Positions 1 through 9,821 of a DNA stretch of 53,313 nt are shown piece after piece; within the stretch, counting starts at the first letter, position 1; each line of letters opens with the position of its first letter. The stretch comes from Sinomonas albida. Lineage in GTDB: Bacteria; Actinomycetota; Actinomycetes; Actinomycetales; Micrococcaceae. The position numbers and the translations under genes are program-made. The notes below the pieces were generated by a model. That model saw only the letters and a list, made by a program, of their open reading frames with translations, was not told the DNA's origin and searched no databases. The stretch lies in contig NZ_SWDW01000009.1 in assembly GCF_004919045.1 (NCBI RefSeq), forward strand, positions 137,723-191,035. Reading direction: 5' to 3'.

Positions 1-101
1 CCCCAAAGTTTTAAAAACAAAGGGCGCCAAAAAACATAAGTTGTTTAGAGGCCGCCGTCGTTCTTAATTTGCAAGGCCCGTCTGGCAGCGAGGGACGCGC
101 G

Positions 102-174
102 CGTACCCGAAACCCCGGGAAGCCGAAGTTGGCGCACCCGAAACCCCGGAAAGCGGAAGTTGGCGTACCCGAGG
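102..174. repeat. Tandem 31-bp repeat with GTACCCGAAA core
   Basis: Two 31-bp units (102-132 and 133-163) plus a partial third copy (164-174). Each begins CGTACCCGAAA or CGCACCCGAAA and ends GAAGTTGG. The same core words (AGTTGGCGTACCCG, GTACCCGAAA) recur at 45.5 kb between purM and the sirtuin gene, so this is a dispersed intergenic family. It lies downstream of the Nudix gene. The rest of 1-101 is a comparatively A/T-rich stretch in which I recognise nothing. Confidence 0.8.
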
Positions 175-293
175 CGAATCAGGCGGGGCGGTCAGGCGAA
201 TCAGGCGGGGCGGTCGGACGGGTCAGGCGGGGCGGTCAGGCGAATCAGGCGGGGCGGTCAGGCGGGTCGGACGGGTCAGGCGGGGCGGTCAGG
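175..293. repeat. Tandem array, about 22-bp unit (TCAGGCGGGGCGG core)
   Basis: Five copies of a unit whose core is TCAGGCGGGGCGG, spaced 21-23 bp apart (starts near 175, 197, 218, 241 and 271), with one 8-bp interruption before the last. The array runs through the stop codon region of the Nudix gene, whose stop lies at 289. The period matches the 22-bp arrays at 19.3 and 23.4 kb although the unit sequence differs. Function unknown. Confidence 0.8.
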
Positions 294-1221
294 CGGGGGG
301 CGCCGACGGGACGGTCGCGAGCGCCTCCGTGGCCGGGGCCGCGCTGGGGGCCTCGACGCGGAGCCACAGCTGCCCGCCGTCGTCCTCGAGTTGCGCCTTG
401 TACGTGTGCGTGGACCGCTTGACGTTCAGGTACGCGATGCAGCCCTTCGCCTTCGCGATCTTCTCGAGGATGATCTCGCTCGCGGGCACGAGGAGCTCCG
501 GGAGCGCGAGTCCGCGAGAGTCCTCGGCACCGATCCGATCGCCGAATTCAGAAGTGTCGCGCTCCTTGAGGATTCGGGCGGGGAGGACCCATTCGCCCCA
601 CACGCCCTTGCTCGGGAGGAGCGTGGGCGTCTGGCCCACGGGGAGCGTCGCCGCGAAATAGCGGGTGTCAAAGCGCCGGTGCGCGAACTCGGGGGTCACC
701 CAGTGCACGAGGGGCCGGAGAAGGTCCGTGCGCAGGCCGAGCCCGCGCTTCGTGATGAGCTCGGCGAAGCCGATCTCCTGCGCGGCTACGGCCTCGCGTG
801 CGCGGGTCCAGTCGGGCGTGCCGGTGCCCTCGACGACGGTCGTCGCATCGGATCCGGCCAGGAGCACGCCGGTCTCCTCGAAGAGCTCGCGGATCGCGGC
901 CACGACGTGCGCGCGGGCCACGGAGAAGTCATCGACGCCGAGCATCTCGGCCCACTGGCCCACGGACGGGCCGAACCAGTCGAAGGTGTCGTGATCGGTG
1001 TTCTGCACCGACCCGCCGGGGAACGCGACGACCCCGAGCGGAGAGTTGCCCGGCCGGTAGCCGAGCCACGTCTCCGTGCCCTCGGCCGAATCCCGGACGA
1101 GTACTACCGAGGACGCGAGCCGCGCCGTGCGCGGCGGGCGGTCCCCTTCTTCAAGCCAACTGCGCGCCGCCCCCTGAAGCCGCTTGGGGACGATGAAACG
1201 CCGGCTATGCGAACTCTGCAA
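289..1221 (-). CDS. Nudix hydrolase, NUDT19-like
   Basis: A 310-aa Nudix-fold hydrolase, presumably cleaving a nucleoside-diphosphate-linked substrate; a CoA-type substrate is possible by analogy with NUDT19. The C-terminal half of the Nudix box, RELFEETGVLL, is intact. The expected upstream glycine part (FPGGSVQN) is separated from it by roughly 40 extra residues, an insertion I associate with the NUDT19 group. The start is TTG at 1221, preceded by AGGTGGAG at good spacing, and overlaps the end of the RidA gene by 17 bp, so translational coupling is likely. It is the last gene of a DUF4177-RidA-Nudix operon. The C-terminus is Ala/Pro-rich and encoded inside the tandem array. Substrate cannot be told from sequence. 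Confidence 0.85.
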   Translation of the reverse strand: MQSSHSRRFIVPKRLQGAARSWLEEGDRPPRTARLASSVVLVRDSAEGTETWLGYRPGNSPLGVVAFPGGSVQNTDHDTFDWFGPSVGQWAEMLGVDDFSVARAHVVAAIRELFEETGVLLAGSDATTVVEGTGTPDWTRAREAVAAQEIGFAELITKRGLGLRTDLLRPLVHWVTPEFAHRRFDTRYFAATLPVGQTPTLLPSKGVWGEWVLPARILKERDTSEFGDRIGAEDSRGLALPELLVPASEIILEKIAKAKGCIAYLNVKRSTHTYKAQLEDDGGQLWLRVEAPSAAPATEALATVPSAPPA

Positions 1222-1720
1222 TCAACTCCACCTCAACCGGGGCGTCGAGCGGCAGCACCGCGACGCCGACGGCGGAGCGGGCGTGCGCGCCCGCCTCGCC
1301 GAACACCTTGCCGAGCAGCTCCGAGGCGCCGTTGATGACGCCGGGCTGGCCCGTGAAGGACGGATCGGAGGCCACGAAGCCCACCACCTTGACGATTCGC
1401 GTGACGCGGTCAAGGTCGCCGATCTGCGCCTTCACGGCCGCGAGCGCGTTGACGATGCAGGTCTCGGCGTACTTCTTCGCGTCTTCGGCGCTCACTTCCG
1501 CGCCGACCTTGCCGGTGGCAGGCAGCTGGCCCTGGACGAACGGAAGCTGACCGGACGTGTAGGCAAAGCCACCGGCGACGACGGCGGGAACGTAGGCGGC
1601 GACGGGCGCCGCAACCTCGGGCAGGCTCACGCCGAGGTCTGCCAGGCGGCGTTCGACGGCGCCGAGGGCACCTGCCTCGACCGCGGCGGCCTTTGCCGCG
1701 CCGGCCTGCGCTTCGCTCAT
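1205..1720 (-). CDS. RidA family deaminase
   Basis: A 171-aa member of the RidA/YjgF family, which hydrolyses reactive enamine/imine intermediates such as 2-aminoacrylate in the cytosol. The family C-terminal signature is visible (ARSAVGVAVLPLDAPVEVEL), including the conserved Arg that binds the substrate carboxylate. An Ala-rich N-terminal stretch of about 15 residues makes it longer than the usual 120-130 aa. The ATG at 1718-1720 is chosen because GGGAGAAG precedes it and because it overlaps the stop of the upstream DUF4177 gene as ATGA. A much longer reading frame exists upstream but is non-coding shadow. Confidence 0.92.
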   Translation of the reverse strand: MSEAQAGAAKAAAVEAGALGAVERRLADLGVSLPEVAAPVAAYVPAVVAGGFAYTSGQLPFVQGQLPATGKVGAEVSAEDAKKYAETCIVNALAAVKAQIGDLDRVTRIVKVVGFVASDPSFTGQPGVINGASELLGKVFGEAGAHARSAVGVAVLPLDAPVEVELIAEFA

Positions 1721-1875
1721 GCCTGCTTCTCCCTCTTCATGTAGGCCACGAGGCCGTTTCCGCCAGGTCCGGGGACAACCTGGACGAGCTCCCAGCCGTC
1801 CTCGCCCCACTGGTCGAGGATCTGCTTGGTCGCATGGACGATCAGTGGCACGGTGGCGTATTCCCACGAGGTCAT
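1717..1875 (-). CDS. DUF4177 family small protein
   Basis: A 52-aa protein starting MTSWEYATVPLIVHATKQIL and containing the DUF4177 core (WEYATVPL ... LDQWGEDGWELVQVV). The family is conserved but uncharacterised. It is shorter than most gene-finder cut-offs. Its TGA overlaps the ATG of the RidA gene. There is no Shine-Dalgarno, but TACGCT lies 7 nt before the ATG, so the transcript is probably leaderless. It is the first gene of the operon. Confidence 0.85.
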   Translation of the reverse strand: MTSWEYATVPLIVHATKQILDQWGEDGWELVQVVPGPGGNGLVAYMKREKQA

Positions 1876-1882
1876 AAGGTCC

Positions 1883-1905
1883 AGCGTAGTCGGTCCGGTT
1901 AGACT
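1883..1905. promoter_or_regulatory. Back-to-back leaderless promoters
   Basis: Within the 37 bp between the divergent starts at 1875 (minus) and 1913 (plus) there are two TANNNT -10 boxes. TACGCT on the minus strand (1888-1883) lies 7 nt before the DUF4177 ATG. TAGACT on the plus strand (1900-1905) lies 7 nt before the penicillin-binding protein ATG. Neither gene has a Shine-Dalgarno. The -35 region of each promoter must overlap the other promoter. Confidence 0.6.
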
Positions 1906-1912
1906 GCCCTAC

Positions 1913-4234
1913 ATGGCGTCTGGCAAGAATCCGCTGTTCGACACGGCCACCACACTCGGCAAGATCCTCGCTTTCCTTGGCGTCAGCGCGATCTGCGGAG
2001 TGCTCGTGGCGGGCCTCATGGTGCCCGCCGCGGCCGTCACGGGGAGCGCCGCGAACGGCTCGGTGCAGTTCTTCAACAGCCTCCCGAGCGAGCTCACTGT
2101 CACCCCTCCGGGGCAGGTGACGAAGATCGTCGCGGCTGATGGGTCGCAGATCGGGACCCTCTTCAATGAGAACCGGACGCCGCTCAAGCTCGACCAGATG
2201 TCGCCGAACGTCAAGAACGCAATTGTCGCGATCGAGGACTACCGCTTCTACGAGCACGGCGGCATCGACATGACGGGTATCCTCCGTGCCGTCGCGTCGA
2301 ACGTCCGTGGCGACAAGCAAGGTGCCTCGACGCTCACACAGCAGTACGTGACCAACGTCATCAACGAGAACCTCGTCTCGCAGGGCAAGGACGCCGACGT
2401 GGTGCTCAACGGCCAGAAGGGCGTGGGCGACAAGCTGCGCGAGATGAAGCTCGCGATCGGCCTCGAGAAGCAGTACTCGAAGGACCAGATCCTCGAGGGC
2501 TACCTCAACCTCGTGTTCTTCAACCGGAACGCCTACGGCATCGAGGCGGCTAGCCAGTATTTCTTCTCGGTCGACGCGAAGGACCTGTCCCTTCCGCAGG
2601 CCGCGCTCCTCGCGGGCCTCGTCAACAGCCCGTCGATGTACGACCCGAGCGTCCACCCCGATGCCTCGATCAAACGACGCAACCTCGTGCTCGACGCCAT
2701 GCTCCAGCACGGCTACATCAACCAGAAGGACCACGACGCCGCTGTCGCGACGCCCATCCAGCTCAAAATCAACCCGCCGAAGCAGGGCTGTGCATACGCC
2801 TCGCAGGCGCAGTACTTCTGCGATTACGTGGTGCACCAGATCGAGAACGATCCTGCCTACGGGGCGACGCCGGACGAACGCGACCAGAAGCTCCTGCGGG
2901 GCGGACTGACTATCAAGACGACTCTCGATCCGCGGGCCCAAGGACCGGCGCAGCAGCAGGTGGACGGTACGGCGGGCGCGAACAACGGCCCCTGGCCGTG
3001 GGGCGCTTCGCTCGTGTCCATCCAACCCGGGACGGGCAAGATCATCTCGATGGCCCAGAATTCCCGGATGTTGCCGGGGCAGGGCAAGGACTACGTGACC
3101 GTCTACAACTTCAATGTGGACGACCGCGACAAGAGCGGGCCCCTCGGCGGCGTGGGCGGTATGTCAACGGGTTCGACCATGAAACCCGTGACCCTCGCGG
3201 CGTGGCTCAACGAGGGCAAACCCACAGACCAGAAGGTCGACTCGTCGAGGAAGGTGTATCCGCTCAACTATCCGTGGAAATCGACCTGCAAGGTCAGCGG
3301 CGCGTTCAACTCCGCCGAGAAATCCCTGGGCGCCGCCGACGACCTGCAGAACGACGAACCGGACGCCAAGTGGCTGCAGCCGATGACCGTCCGCGAGGCG
3401 ATCTACAACTCGATCAACACCGCGACCTTCGCCACCGCAGCGGGCCTCAACGACTTCTGCGACATCCAGCGAATGGCCGACTCGCTCGGGCTCCACAACG
3501 GCGGCATCGGCGGCTCGGACATCGGCAGCGTTGACATGACCGTCCTCGGCAACCTCCTCGGCGGTGGAAACCAGGCCCCCATGACGGTCGCCAACGCGTT
3601 TGCGACGTTCGCCGCCAACGGCACGTACTGCTCGCCCATCGCGATCACGGATGTCGTCGACTCGCAGGGCAAGCGGATCGGCGGGCAGGATCAACAGTGC
3701 AAGCCGAACGCCGTCAAGCCGGACGTCGCGAAGGCCGTCACGAACGTCCTGCAGGACGTCCTCACGAAGGGCTCCGGCTACAACATCAAGGACGCCAACG
3801 GGACCACCATCAAGCTGCCCTTCCCCGACGCCGCCAAGACCGGTACAAACCAGTACAACAACCAGACGTGGGTGGTCGGCTACACCCGCGGCCTCGCGAC
3901 GGCCTCGTTCTTCGGGATCACGACCGGCTCGGCTGACGAGAAGCATCTCGGCCAGAATGTGATGGTCAATGGCCGCCACTGGCCTGTGATCGACGGTGCG
4001 TACATCGCCGGTCCGCAGTGGGCGTACTACATGGCGCAGGCTGGCCCGCTCTACGACCACGGTGCGTTCGATGCCCCGCCGCAGAGCCTCATCACCCCGA
4101 CGCAGTCCCAGCCGCTGCCGCAGAGCTCGAGCAACACGGGCAACAACGGCGGCCAGGCCCCCGCGCCCTCCGCCCCCGGTGCGCCCGCCCCGTCGCCGTC
4201 GAAGGGCAAAGGCGGCAGCGGGAACGGCGGCTAG
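1913..4234 (+). CDS. Class A penicillin-binding protein
   Basis: A 773-aa bifunctional peptidoglycan synthase anchored by one N-terminal membrane segment (about residues 18-45). The GT51 glycosyltransferase domain shows EDYRFYEHGG near residue 108 and GASTLTQQ near 137. The transpeptidase domain has all three active-site motifs: STMK near 421, SIN near 500 and KTG near 642. The last 40 residues are a Pro/Ser/Gly-rich tail, as in many actinobacterial PBPs. The ATG at 1913 is preferred over upstream starts because it precedes the membrane segment and sits 7 nt after TAGACT (leaderless). Its stop overlaps the GTG of the next gene. Confidence 0.95.
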   Translation: MASGKNPLFDTATTLGKILAFLGVSAICGVLVAGLMVPAAAVTGSAANGSVQFFNSLPSELTVTPPGQVTKIVAADGSQIGTLFNENRTPLKLDQMSPNVKNAIVAIEDYRFYEHGGIDMTGILRAVASNVRGDKQGASTLTQQYVTNVINENLVSQGKDADVVLNGQKGVGDKLREMKLAIGLEKQYSKDQILEGYLNLVFFNRNAYGIEAASQYFFSVDAKDLSLPQAALLAGLVNSPSMYDPSVHPDASIKRRNLVLDAMLQHGYINQKDHDAAVATPIQLKINPPKQGCAYASQAQYFCDYVVHQIENDPAYGATPDERDQKLLRGGLTIKTTLDPRAQGPAQQQVDGTAGANNGPWPWGASLVSIQPGTGKIISMAQNSRMLPGQGKDYVTVYNFNVDDRDKSGPLGGVGGMSTGSTMKPVTLAAWLNEGKPTDQKVDSSRKVYPLNYPWKSTCKVSGAFNSAEKSLGAADDLQNDEPDAKWLQPMTVREAIYNSINTATFATAAGLNDFCDIQRMADSLGLHNGGIGGSDIGSVDMTVLGNLLGGGNQAPMTVANAFATFAANGTYCSPIAITDVVDSQGKRIGGQDQQCKPNAVKPDVAKAVTNVLQDVLTKGSGYNIKDANGTTIKLPFPDAAKTGTNQYNNQTWVVGYTRGLATASFFGITTGSADEKHLGQNVMVNGRHWPVIDGAYIAGPQWAYYMAQAGPLYDHGAFDAPPQSLITPTQSQPLPQSSSNTGNNGGQAPAPSAPGAPAPSPSKGKGGSGNGG

Positions 4235-5229
4235 TGGCTGACCTCGGGGCTGCCCCCGCGGCGGGCAGCACGCTCGCCCGCGCCGCACAGCGAACGACGG
4301 CGGCCCTCGCCACGGGCGCGAAACGCGCAGGCCTGCTCGCAGGCATGGCGGCGTCGGCCGGTGCTGCCGCCGCGGCCTACGGCTGGTGGGAGAAGGACCA
4401 GTTCCGCCTCCGCGAGGAGACGGTCCGGGTCCTCCCCCACGGCTCGGCGCCGCTGCGCGTCCTGCACCTGAGCGACATCCACTTCGTTCCGGGCCAGGCC
4501 AAGAAGGCACAGTGGCTCGCCGGCCTCGCCGAGCTCGCCCCGGATCTCGTGGTCAACACGGGCGACAACCTGAGCCACATCGACGCCGTCGATCCCCTGC
4601 TCGACGCCCTCGGGCCCCTCATGCGGTATCCGGGCGTCTACGTCCCGGGGTCGAACGACTACTACGCGCCGGTCTTCAAGAACCCGGCGACGTACCTGCT
4701 GGGCCCGTCGAACCGGCGCCCGCTCCCTGACCGCGTCGAACTCGACTGGCCACGCCTCTCCGCAGGCTTCGGCGAGGCGGGCTGGGTGGACCTGACCAAT
4801 CGCTCGCAGTCGCTCGCCTTCAACGGGGTGCGGTTCGACTTTTCCGGCGTGGACGATCCGCACCTCAAGCGCGAGCGCTATGCGGGCTGGCCCCAAGGCG
4901 CCTCAGGACACGACCGGAAGCGCCATCTCAAGGTCGCGGTCATCCACGCGCCGTACCAGCGCGTCCTCGACCATTTCACGCGCAGCGGCGCAGACCTCAT
5001 GCTCGCGGGCCACACCCATGGCGGCCAGATCTGCCTCCCCGGCTACGGCGCCCTCGTCTCCAATTGCGATCTCCCGACGTGGCGCGCCAAGGGCCTCACG
5101 AAATGGGAGTACGAGGGCCGCTGGGTGCCGCTCAACGTCTCGGGCGGGATCGGCACCTCCCGCTTCGCGCCGGTCCGCATCGCGTGCCGCCCTGAGGCGG
5201 TCCTCCTGACGCTGACTCCGCGAAATTGA
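4234..5229 (+). CDS. Membrane-anchored metallophosphoesterase
   Basis: A 331-aa calcineurin-like phosphoesterase with the ordered metal-binding motifs LHLSDIHF, GDN, GSND and AGHTHGGQ. The GTG start at 4234 shares its G with the TAG of the PBP gene, so translation is coupled. Residues about 28-48 are Ala/Gly-rich and hydrophobic and probably act as a membrane anchor, as in YaeI-type phosphodiesterases acting on lipid-linked or envelope phosphoesters. Substrate unknown; the neighbouring PBP hints at an envelope role. Confidence 0.9.
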   Translation: MADLGAAPAAGSTLARAAQRTTAALATGAKRAGLLAGMAASAGAAAAAYGWWEKDQFRLREETVRVLPHGSAPLRVLHLSDIHFVPGQAKKAQWLAGLAELAPDLVVNTGDNLSHIDAVDPLLDALGPLMRYPGVYVPGSNDYYAPVFKNPATYLLGPSNRRPLPDRVELDWPRLSAGFGEAGWVDLTNRSQSLAFNGVRFDFSGVDDPHLKRERYAGWPQGASGHDRKRHLKVAVIHAPYQRVLDHFTRSGADLMLAGHTHGGQICLPGYGALVSNCDLPTWRAKGLTKWEYEGRWVPLNVSGGIGTSRFAPVRIACRPEAVLLTLTPRN

Positions 5230-5365
5230 GCGGTACCTCATGACGGGGCCTGGCTGGCCGGGGCCTCGCTGGCCGCGCGAGCGCGCCGCAAGGGGCGCTC
5301 ACAGGGTCATGGCGTAGGGTAGTTGCCACAGCTAACTACTCCTGACCGGAGGTGTGAGCGCCGGC

Positions 5366-7234
5366 ATGCCACAGCAGGCCCCCGCCCCAGACCAGATCTC
5401 GTTTCGCGGCAGCCTCGCTCGGCTTGCCCCGGAAGCCCGGCCGATCATCCCGGCGCTCATCGCCGGGCTCGGGGTCGGGCTTCTCGCATCGGTGCTCGCG
5501 GTCCTCGTGCCGCAGGTGTTCCGCGCCATCATCGACACGCTGCTCCGCCCGGGAGCCGGGCCGTCGGCAGTCGTGTGGGCCGCCGTCGTCGTCCTCGTCA
5601 TGGGAGTCTGCGAAGCGGTCCTGACGTTCCTGCGCCGCATCTTCGTGCTCGATCCCGCGACCAACGTCGAGACATCCCTGCGTGTCAAGCTGTACCGCCA
5701 CCTGCAGCTTCTCCCGGTGTCGTTCCACGACGGCTGGGGCTCGGGTCAGCTGCTCTCGCGCGCCATGACGGACCTCAACCTCCTGCGCCGCTGGCTCGCG
5801 TTCGGGGCGATGTACCTCATCATCTCGTTCGCGACCGTCTTCGTGGGCATTGCGATGCTGTTCACCATCTCGTGGCAGCTCGCGCTCATCTTCCTCGCGG
5901 CCGCAATCCCGATCAGCATCTACAGCTTCCGCTTCCGCCGCCAGTTCGTCGCGGTCTCGCGCCGCAGCCAGGACCAGGCCGGCGACCTCGCCACCGCGGT
6001 CGAAGAGTCGGTCCACGGGATCCGCGTGCTCAAGGCGTTCGGCCGCAGCCGCGAGGCCCTCGAGAGCTTCGCCCTCCAGGCAGAGGAGCTGCGTGATACG
6101 GAGGTCACGAAGGCGCGCCACCTCGCGATCTTCAGCATGGTCGTGACGCTGCTCCCCGAGCTCGCGCTCGGCACGGGGCTCATGGTGGGGCTCTGGCTCG
6201 CTGGGACCGGTCAGATCACGATCGGCGCGCTCGCCGCGTTCTTCGCGACCGCGGCCGCGGTCGCGAACCCGGTGGAAATGTCCGGCGCGCTCGTCGGCAT
6301 GGCGCTCACCGCGAAGACGGCGATCGATCGCCACTACGAGGTCATGGACCAGCCCGCCACGATCGCCGATCCCGAACGGCCGGCGGCGCTCGAGGCGCCC
6401 CACGGCGCGCTCGCCTTCCGCAATGTGCGCTTCGCGTTCGCCACGCGGAACGGCAAGGGCAAGTCGGCAGCGAACGACGGCGCGGGCCCGGTCCTGCGCA
6501 ATGTCAACCTCGAGCTCGTTCCCGGCGAGACGATGGCCCTCGTCGGCGTCACGGGATCCGGGAAGAGCACGCTCCTCCAGCTCGTACCCCGGCTCTATGA
6601 CGTGAGCGCCGGCTCGATCGAGATCGACGGCATCGACGTGCGCGAGCTGACGCTGCCCGACCTGCGGCGTGCTGTCTCGGTCGCGTTCGAGGACACGACG
6701 CTGTTCTCGAGCTCGGTCCGCGACAACGTGCTGCTCGGCGCGGCCGTGCGGGAGGGCCCCGAGGCGCAGGCGCTGCTCGACGAGGCGCTCGACGTCGCCC
6801 AGGCCCACTTCGCGTACTCGCTGCCGGACGGTGTCGACACCCGGATCGGCGAGGAGGGGCTGAGCCTCTCGGGCGGGCAGCGCCAGCGCATCGCGCTCGC
6901 GCGCGCGATCGCGGCCAAGCCCTCGGTCCTGGTCCTCGACGATCCGCTCTCCGCGCTTGACGTCGCCACGGAGGAGCGCGTCGAAGGCCGCCTGCGCGAG
7001 GTGCTCGCCGACACGACGACGCTCATCGTCGCCCATCGTCCCTCGACCGTGGCCCTCGCCGACCGCGTGGCGCTCCTGCGGGACGGCGTGATCGACGACG
7101 TGGGAACCCACGCCGAGCTGCTGGCCCGCAACGGCCACTACCGGTACGTGATCGCGAGCCTCGACTCGGAGCCTCGGGACCTCGACACCGAGTTGGACGA
7201 CGATGATCTGGACGACCTCGAGGAGGCCCGATGA
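5366..7234 (+). CDS. ABC exporter subunit 1 (degenerate Walker B Glu)
   Basis: A 622-aa fused membrane/ATPase half-transporter with an N-terminal six-helix exporter domain (about residues 25-315) and a C-terminal nucleotide-binding domain. Walker A is GVTGSGKST, the signature is LSLSGGQRQ, and Walker B is [12 protein letters not shown]. The residue after the Walker B Asp is Asp rather than the catalytic Glu, so its own ATP site is probably non-hydrolytic. ATG at 5366 is taken as start; a GTG at 5354 is also in frame but lies directly against the GGAGGTG ribosome site. It overlaps the second subunit by ATGA, so the two form a heterodimer. The exported substrate is unknown. Confidence 0.92.
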   Translation: MPQQAPAPDQISFRGSLARLAPEARPIIPALIAGLGVGLLASVLAVLVPQVFRAIIDTLLRPGAGPSAVVWAAVVVLVMGVCEAVLTFLRRIFVLDPATNVETSLRVKLYRHLQLLPVSFHDGWGSGQLLSRAMTDLNLLRRWLAFGAMYLIISFATVFVGIAMLFTISWQLALIFLAAAIPISIYSFRFRRQFVAVSRRSQDQAGDLATAVEESVHGIRVLKAFGRSREALESFALQAEELRDTEVTKARHLAIFSMVVTLLPELALGTGLMVGLWLAGTGQITIGALAAFFATAAAVANPVEMSGALVGMALTAKTAIDRHYEVMDQPATIADPERPAALEAPHGALAFRNVRFAFATRNGKGKSAANDGAGPVLRNVNLELVPGETMALVGVTGSGKSTLLQLVPRLYDVSAGSIEIDGIDVRELTLPDLRRAVSVAFEDTTLFSSSVRDNVLLGAAVREGPEAQALLDEALDVAQAHFAYSLPDGVDTRIGEEGLSLSGGQRQRIALARAIAAKPSVLVLDDPLSALDVATEERVEGRLREVLADTTTLIVAHRPSTVALADRVALLRDGVIDDVGTHAELLARNGHYRYVIASLDSEPRDLDTELDDDDLDDLEEAR

Positions 7235-9090
7235 GCTCCGCGCCGCGAGGTATTGCTCCCCAGACCGCCGCGCCGCGCACGCCCGCGGCCCCGGAGCACG
7301 CGGAAGACGACTTCGACCTGACCAGCGAGGACTCCCGTGCGGCGCGGCGCCGGTCCCTGCGCCTCCTGGCGAGCCTCATCCGCCCCGTACGGGTGCGCTT
7401 CTGGGTGACGCTCGGGATGGTCGTCATCTCGCAGTCCACGAAGGCCGCCGGACCCGCGATCATCGCCGCTGGGATCGACAACGCGCTGCCTCTGCTCATC
7501 CGTGGTGACTCGACGCTCGTATGGATCACGGGCGCCCTGTACCTCGCGGCGGCCCTCACCACGGCGCTCCTCACGGCCGGCTACGTCACCTCGACGGCCA
7601 AGCTCAGCCAGGCCATGCTCCTGGACCTGCGCGTGCGCGTGTTCCGGCACACCCAGCGGCTGAGCCTCGACTTCCACGAGCACTACACCTCGGGCCGGAT
7701 CATCAGCCGGCAGACCTCCGACCTCGAGGCGCTGCGCGAACTCCTCGATTCGGGCGTGAGCTCGCTCGTCTCCGGCGTCCTGTTCATGATCTTCACCGCG
7801 GGCACCGTGTTCCTGCTCGACTGGCCGTCCGGCGTGATCATGCTGCTCGCGGCGGCACCGATGTTCGCTTTGGCCCGCTGGTACCAGGTCCGCTCGCAGG
7901 TCACGTACCGCGCCTCCCGCGTCGCCTCGGCACGGCTGATCGTGCACTTCGTCGAGACGATGACGGGCATCCGGGCGGTCAAGGCGTTCCGCAAGGAGCC
8001 TGAGAACAACGCCGAGTTCAGCGAGCTCGCCGAGGACTACCGCAAGATCACCGCGCGGTCGATCCAGCTCAACGGCGTCCTGCAGCCCGGCCTCGTTATG
8101 ATCGGGAACATCACGGTCTCGGTCGTGCTGCTCGTCGCGGGCCTGCGCGTCCTGGGCGGGAGTCTGGCCGTGGGCGTGCTCCTCGCCCTCGTCCTCTCGG
8201 TCAAGCGCTTCTACCAGCCGATCGCGGACATGGCGATGTTCTACAACTCGTTCCAGAGCGCGCAGGCGGCGCTCGAGAAGGTGTCCGGCCTGCTCGAAGA
8301 GGTTCCCACGATCGTCCCGCCTCGGGAGCCCGAGCCCCTGCCGGATCCGCACGGACAGGTGCGCTTCGACCGCGTCGAGTTCCGCTACGGCGACGGCCCG
8401 GTGGTGCTTCCCGAGTTCAGCCTCGACATCCCGGCGGGCCAGACGATCGCGCTCGTCGGCGCGACGGGCGCCGGCAAGTCGACGCTCGCCAAGCTCGTGG
8501 CGCGCTTCTACGACGTCTCCTCGGGCGCGCTGACGCTCGACGGCGTGGACCTCCGCCGGCTCTCGACGCCCGACTTGCGCCGCGCCGTCGTCATGGTCAC
8601 GCAGGAGGCGTTCCTGTTCAGCGGCTCGGTCGCGGACAACATCGCCCTGGGCCGGCCCAAGGCGACGCGAGCCGAGATCGAGACCGCAGCGAAGGCCGTG
8701 GGCGCCCACGAGTTCATCTCGGCCCTCCCCGACGGGTACGACACGGACGTCAACAAGCGTGGCGGCCGCGTCTCCGCGGGGCAGCGGCAGCTCATCTCGT
8801 TCGCGCGGGCCTTCCTCGCCGCACCAGCGGTGCTCATCCTCGACGAGGCGACCTCGTCCCTCGACATCCCCTCGGAGCGGCTCGTACAGGCCGGCCTGCA
8901 GCGACTGCTCGCGCGGCGCGGACGAACGGCCATCATCATCGCCCACCGCCTCTCGACCGTGGAGATCGCGGATCGCGTCCTCGTCATGGACGGCGGCCGG
9001 ATCATCGAGGACGGAACCCCGGAGGAGCTCATCCGCGGCGGCGGACGCTTCGCGGCGCTCCACGGGGCCTGGCAGGAGTCGCTGGTATGA
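7231..9090 (+). CDS. ABC exporter subunit 2
   Basis: A 619-aa half-transporter partnering the previous gene, with ATGA overlap. The N-terminal 60 residues are polar, followed by a six-helix exporter domain and an ATPase domain. Walker A is GATGAGKST and Walker B is [12 protein letters not shown] with the catalytic Glu. The signature is VSAGQRQ instead of LSGGQ. The defects are complementary: the weak signature here would face the weak Walker B of subunit 1, leaving one consensus and one degenerate ATP site, as in known heterodimeric exporters. No dedicated regulator is seen nearby. Confidence 0.92.
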   Translation: MSSAPRGIAPQTAAPRTPAAPEHAEDDFDLTSEDSRAARRRSLRLLASLIRPVRVRFWVTLGMVVISQSTKAAGPAIIAAGIDNALPLLIRGDSTLVWITGALYLAAALTTALLTAGYVTSTAKLSQAMLLDLRVRVFRHTQRLSLDFHEHYTSGRIISRQTSDLEALRELLDSGVSSLVSGVLFMIFTAGTVFLLDWPSGVIMLLAAAPMFALARWYQVRSQVTYRASRVASARLIVHFVETMTGIRAVKAFRKEPENNAEFSELAEDYRKITARSIQLNGVLQPGLVMIGNITVSVVLLVAGLRVLGGSLAVGVLLALVLSVKRFYQPIADMAMFYNSFQSAQAALEKVSGLLEEVPTIVPPREPEPLPDPHGQVRFDRVEFRYGDGPVVLPEFSLDIPAGQTIALVGATGAGKSTLAKLVARFYDVSSGALTLDGVDLRRLSTPDLRRAVVMVTQEAFLFSGSVADNIALGRPKATRAEIETAAKAVGAHEFISALPDGYDTDVNKRGGRVSAGQRQLISFARAFLAAPAVLILDEATSSLDIPSERLVQAGLQRLLARRGRTAIIIAHRLSTVEIADRVLVMDGGRIIEDGTPEELIRGGGRFAALHGAWQESLV

Positions 9091-9232
9091 GCCCCGAGGC
9101 GGCAGGACGGCACCTGCCGGTGCGGGCCGCGCGGCGCCGCGATCAGCCCCCGCAATTTCGCGTCGGGCGGCCGGATCGGGTACTCTGGATGAGTTGCTTC
9201 GGGGAACCGCTGAGGGGATCCAGGCAGCGGAT

Positions 9233-9309
<77 letters not shown>

Positions 9310-9320
9310 GAACACAGAGG

Positions 9321-9347
9321 TGGCGCCGAGAAGTCGGCGCCATTTTT
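9321..9347 (+). terminator. Rho-independent terminator after tRNA-Pro
   Basis: Perfect 9-bp stem TGGCGCCGA/TCGGCGCCA with a GAAG loop, followed by TTTTT. Confidence 0.93.
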
Positions 9348-9682
9348 GTTGTCCGATGGTTGTTGCTCGGATGGGGCGCTGCCCCGATCGGGCGCTGCAC
9401 GACACGCGCGGCGGGCGCACTTCAAAATACTGTTACCAAACCGTTACAACGCCAAGCCGGGTCCCGGACGAAGGCGCGCAGCACCGGCGGGCAGCCGCCC
9501 CGCGCGCCGTCCTGCCGTCAATCAAATTCGACAGCCCGTCAAAACGAGCAACGTTTTAGCGGTGGGCAGACCCGGTCGATTCCGCCTAAAAACCTCGATA
9601 TTCCGCCCGGAAAACGCTCGGAAAATCATGGCGAATCGAATTCAAATGTTCGGGACCAAAGTCCCTTGCAGAAAAAGCTAAA
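9348..9682. other. Intergenic stretch without recognised gene
   Basis: About 335 bp, more A/T-rich than its surroundings (runs such as CCTAAAAACC and GGAAAATC). Short frames exist on both strands but none has a convincing ribosome site, codon bias or recognisable protein. No tRNA-end duplication or integrase was seen, so there is no evidence for an integrated element beside the tRNA. Confidence 0.5.
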
Positions 9683-9714
9683 GACCCCGTTCATCCGTAG
9701 ATGAGCGGGGTCTC
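9683..9714 (-). terminator. Terminator downstream of the repeat-peptide gene
   Basis: Arms AGACCCCGTTCATC and GATGAGCGGGGTCT (one G-T pair, loop CGTA). On the minus strand the stem is followed by a T-rich run (TTTAGCTTTTTC), which fits termination of the leftward peptide transcript about 110 bp after its stop. Confidence 0.8.
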
Positions 9715-9821
9715 TAACGAGCTTTCGGGAACCGCCAGCCTCTCGACGGCCCCTCATGGGAGCCTTGCGTTCGCCGCTGCCTCTTGGCGGTCGCGACTCC
9801 CTTACGCGGTGTTCTGACTGG

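Noticed and set aside
1205-3025. 606-aa minus-strand frame extending the RidA gene upstream
   Set aside because: Only the last 171 codons are RidA; the rest is antisense to the PBP gene. A clear ATG with ribosome site exists at 1720.
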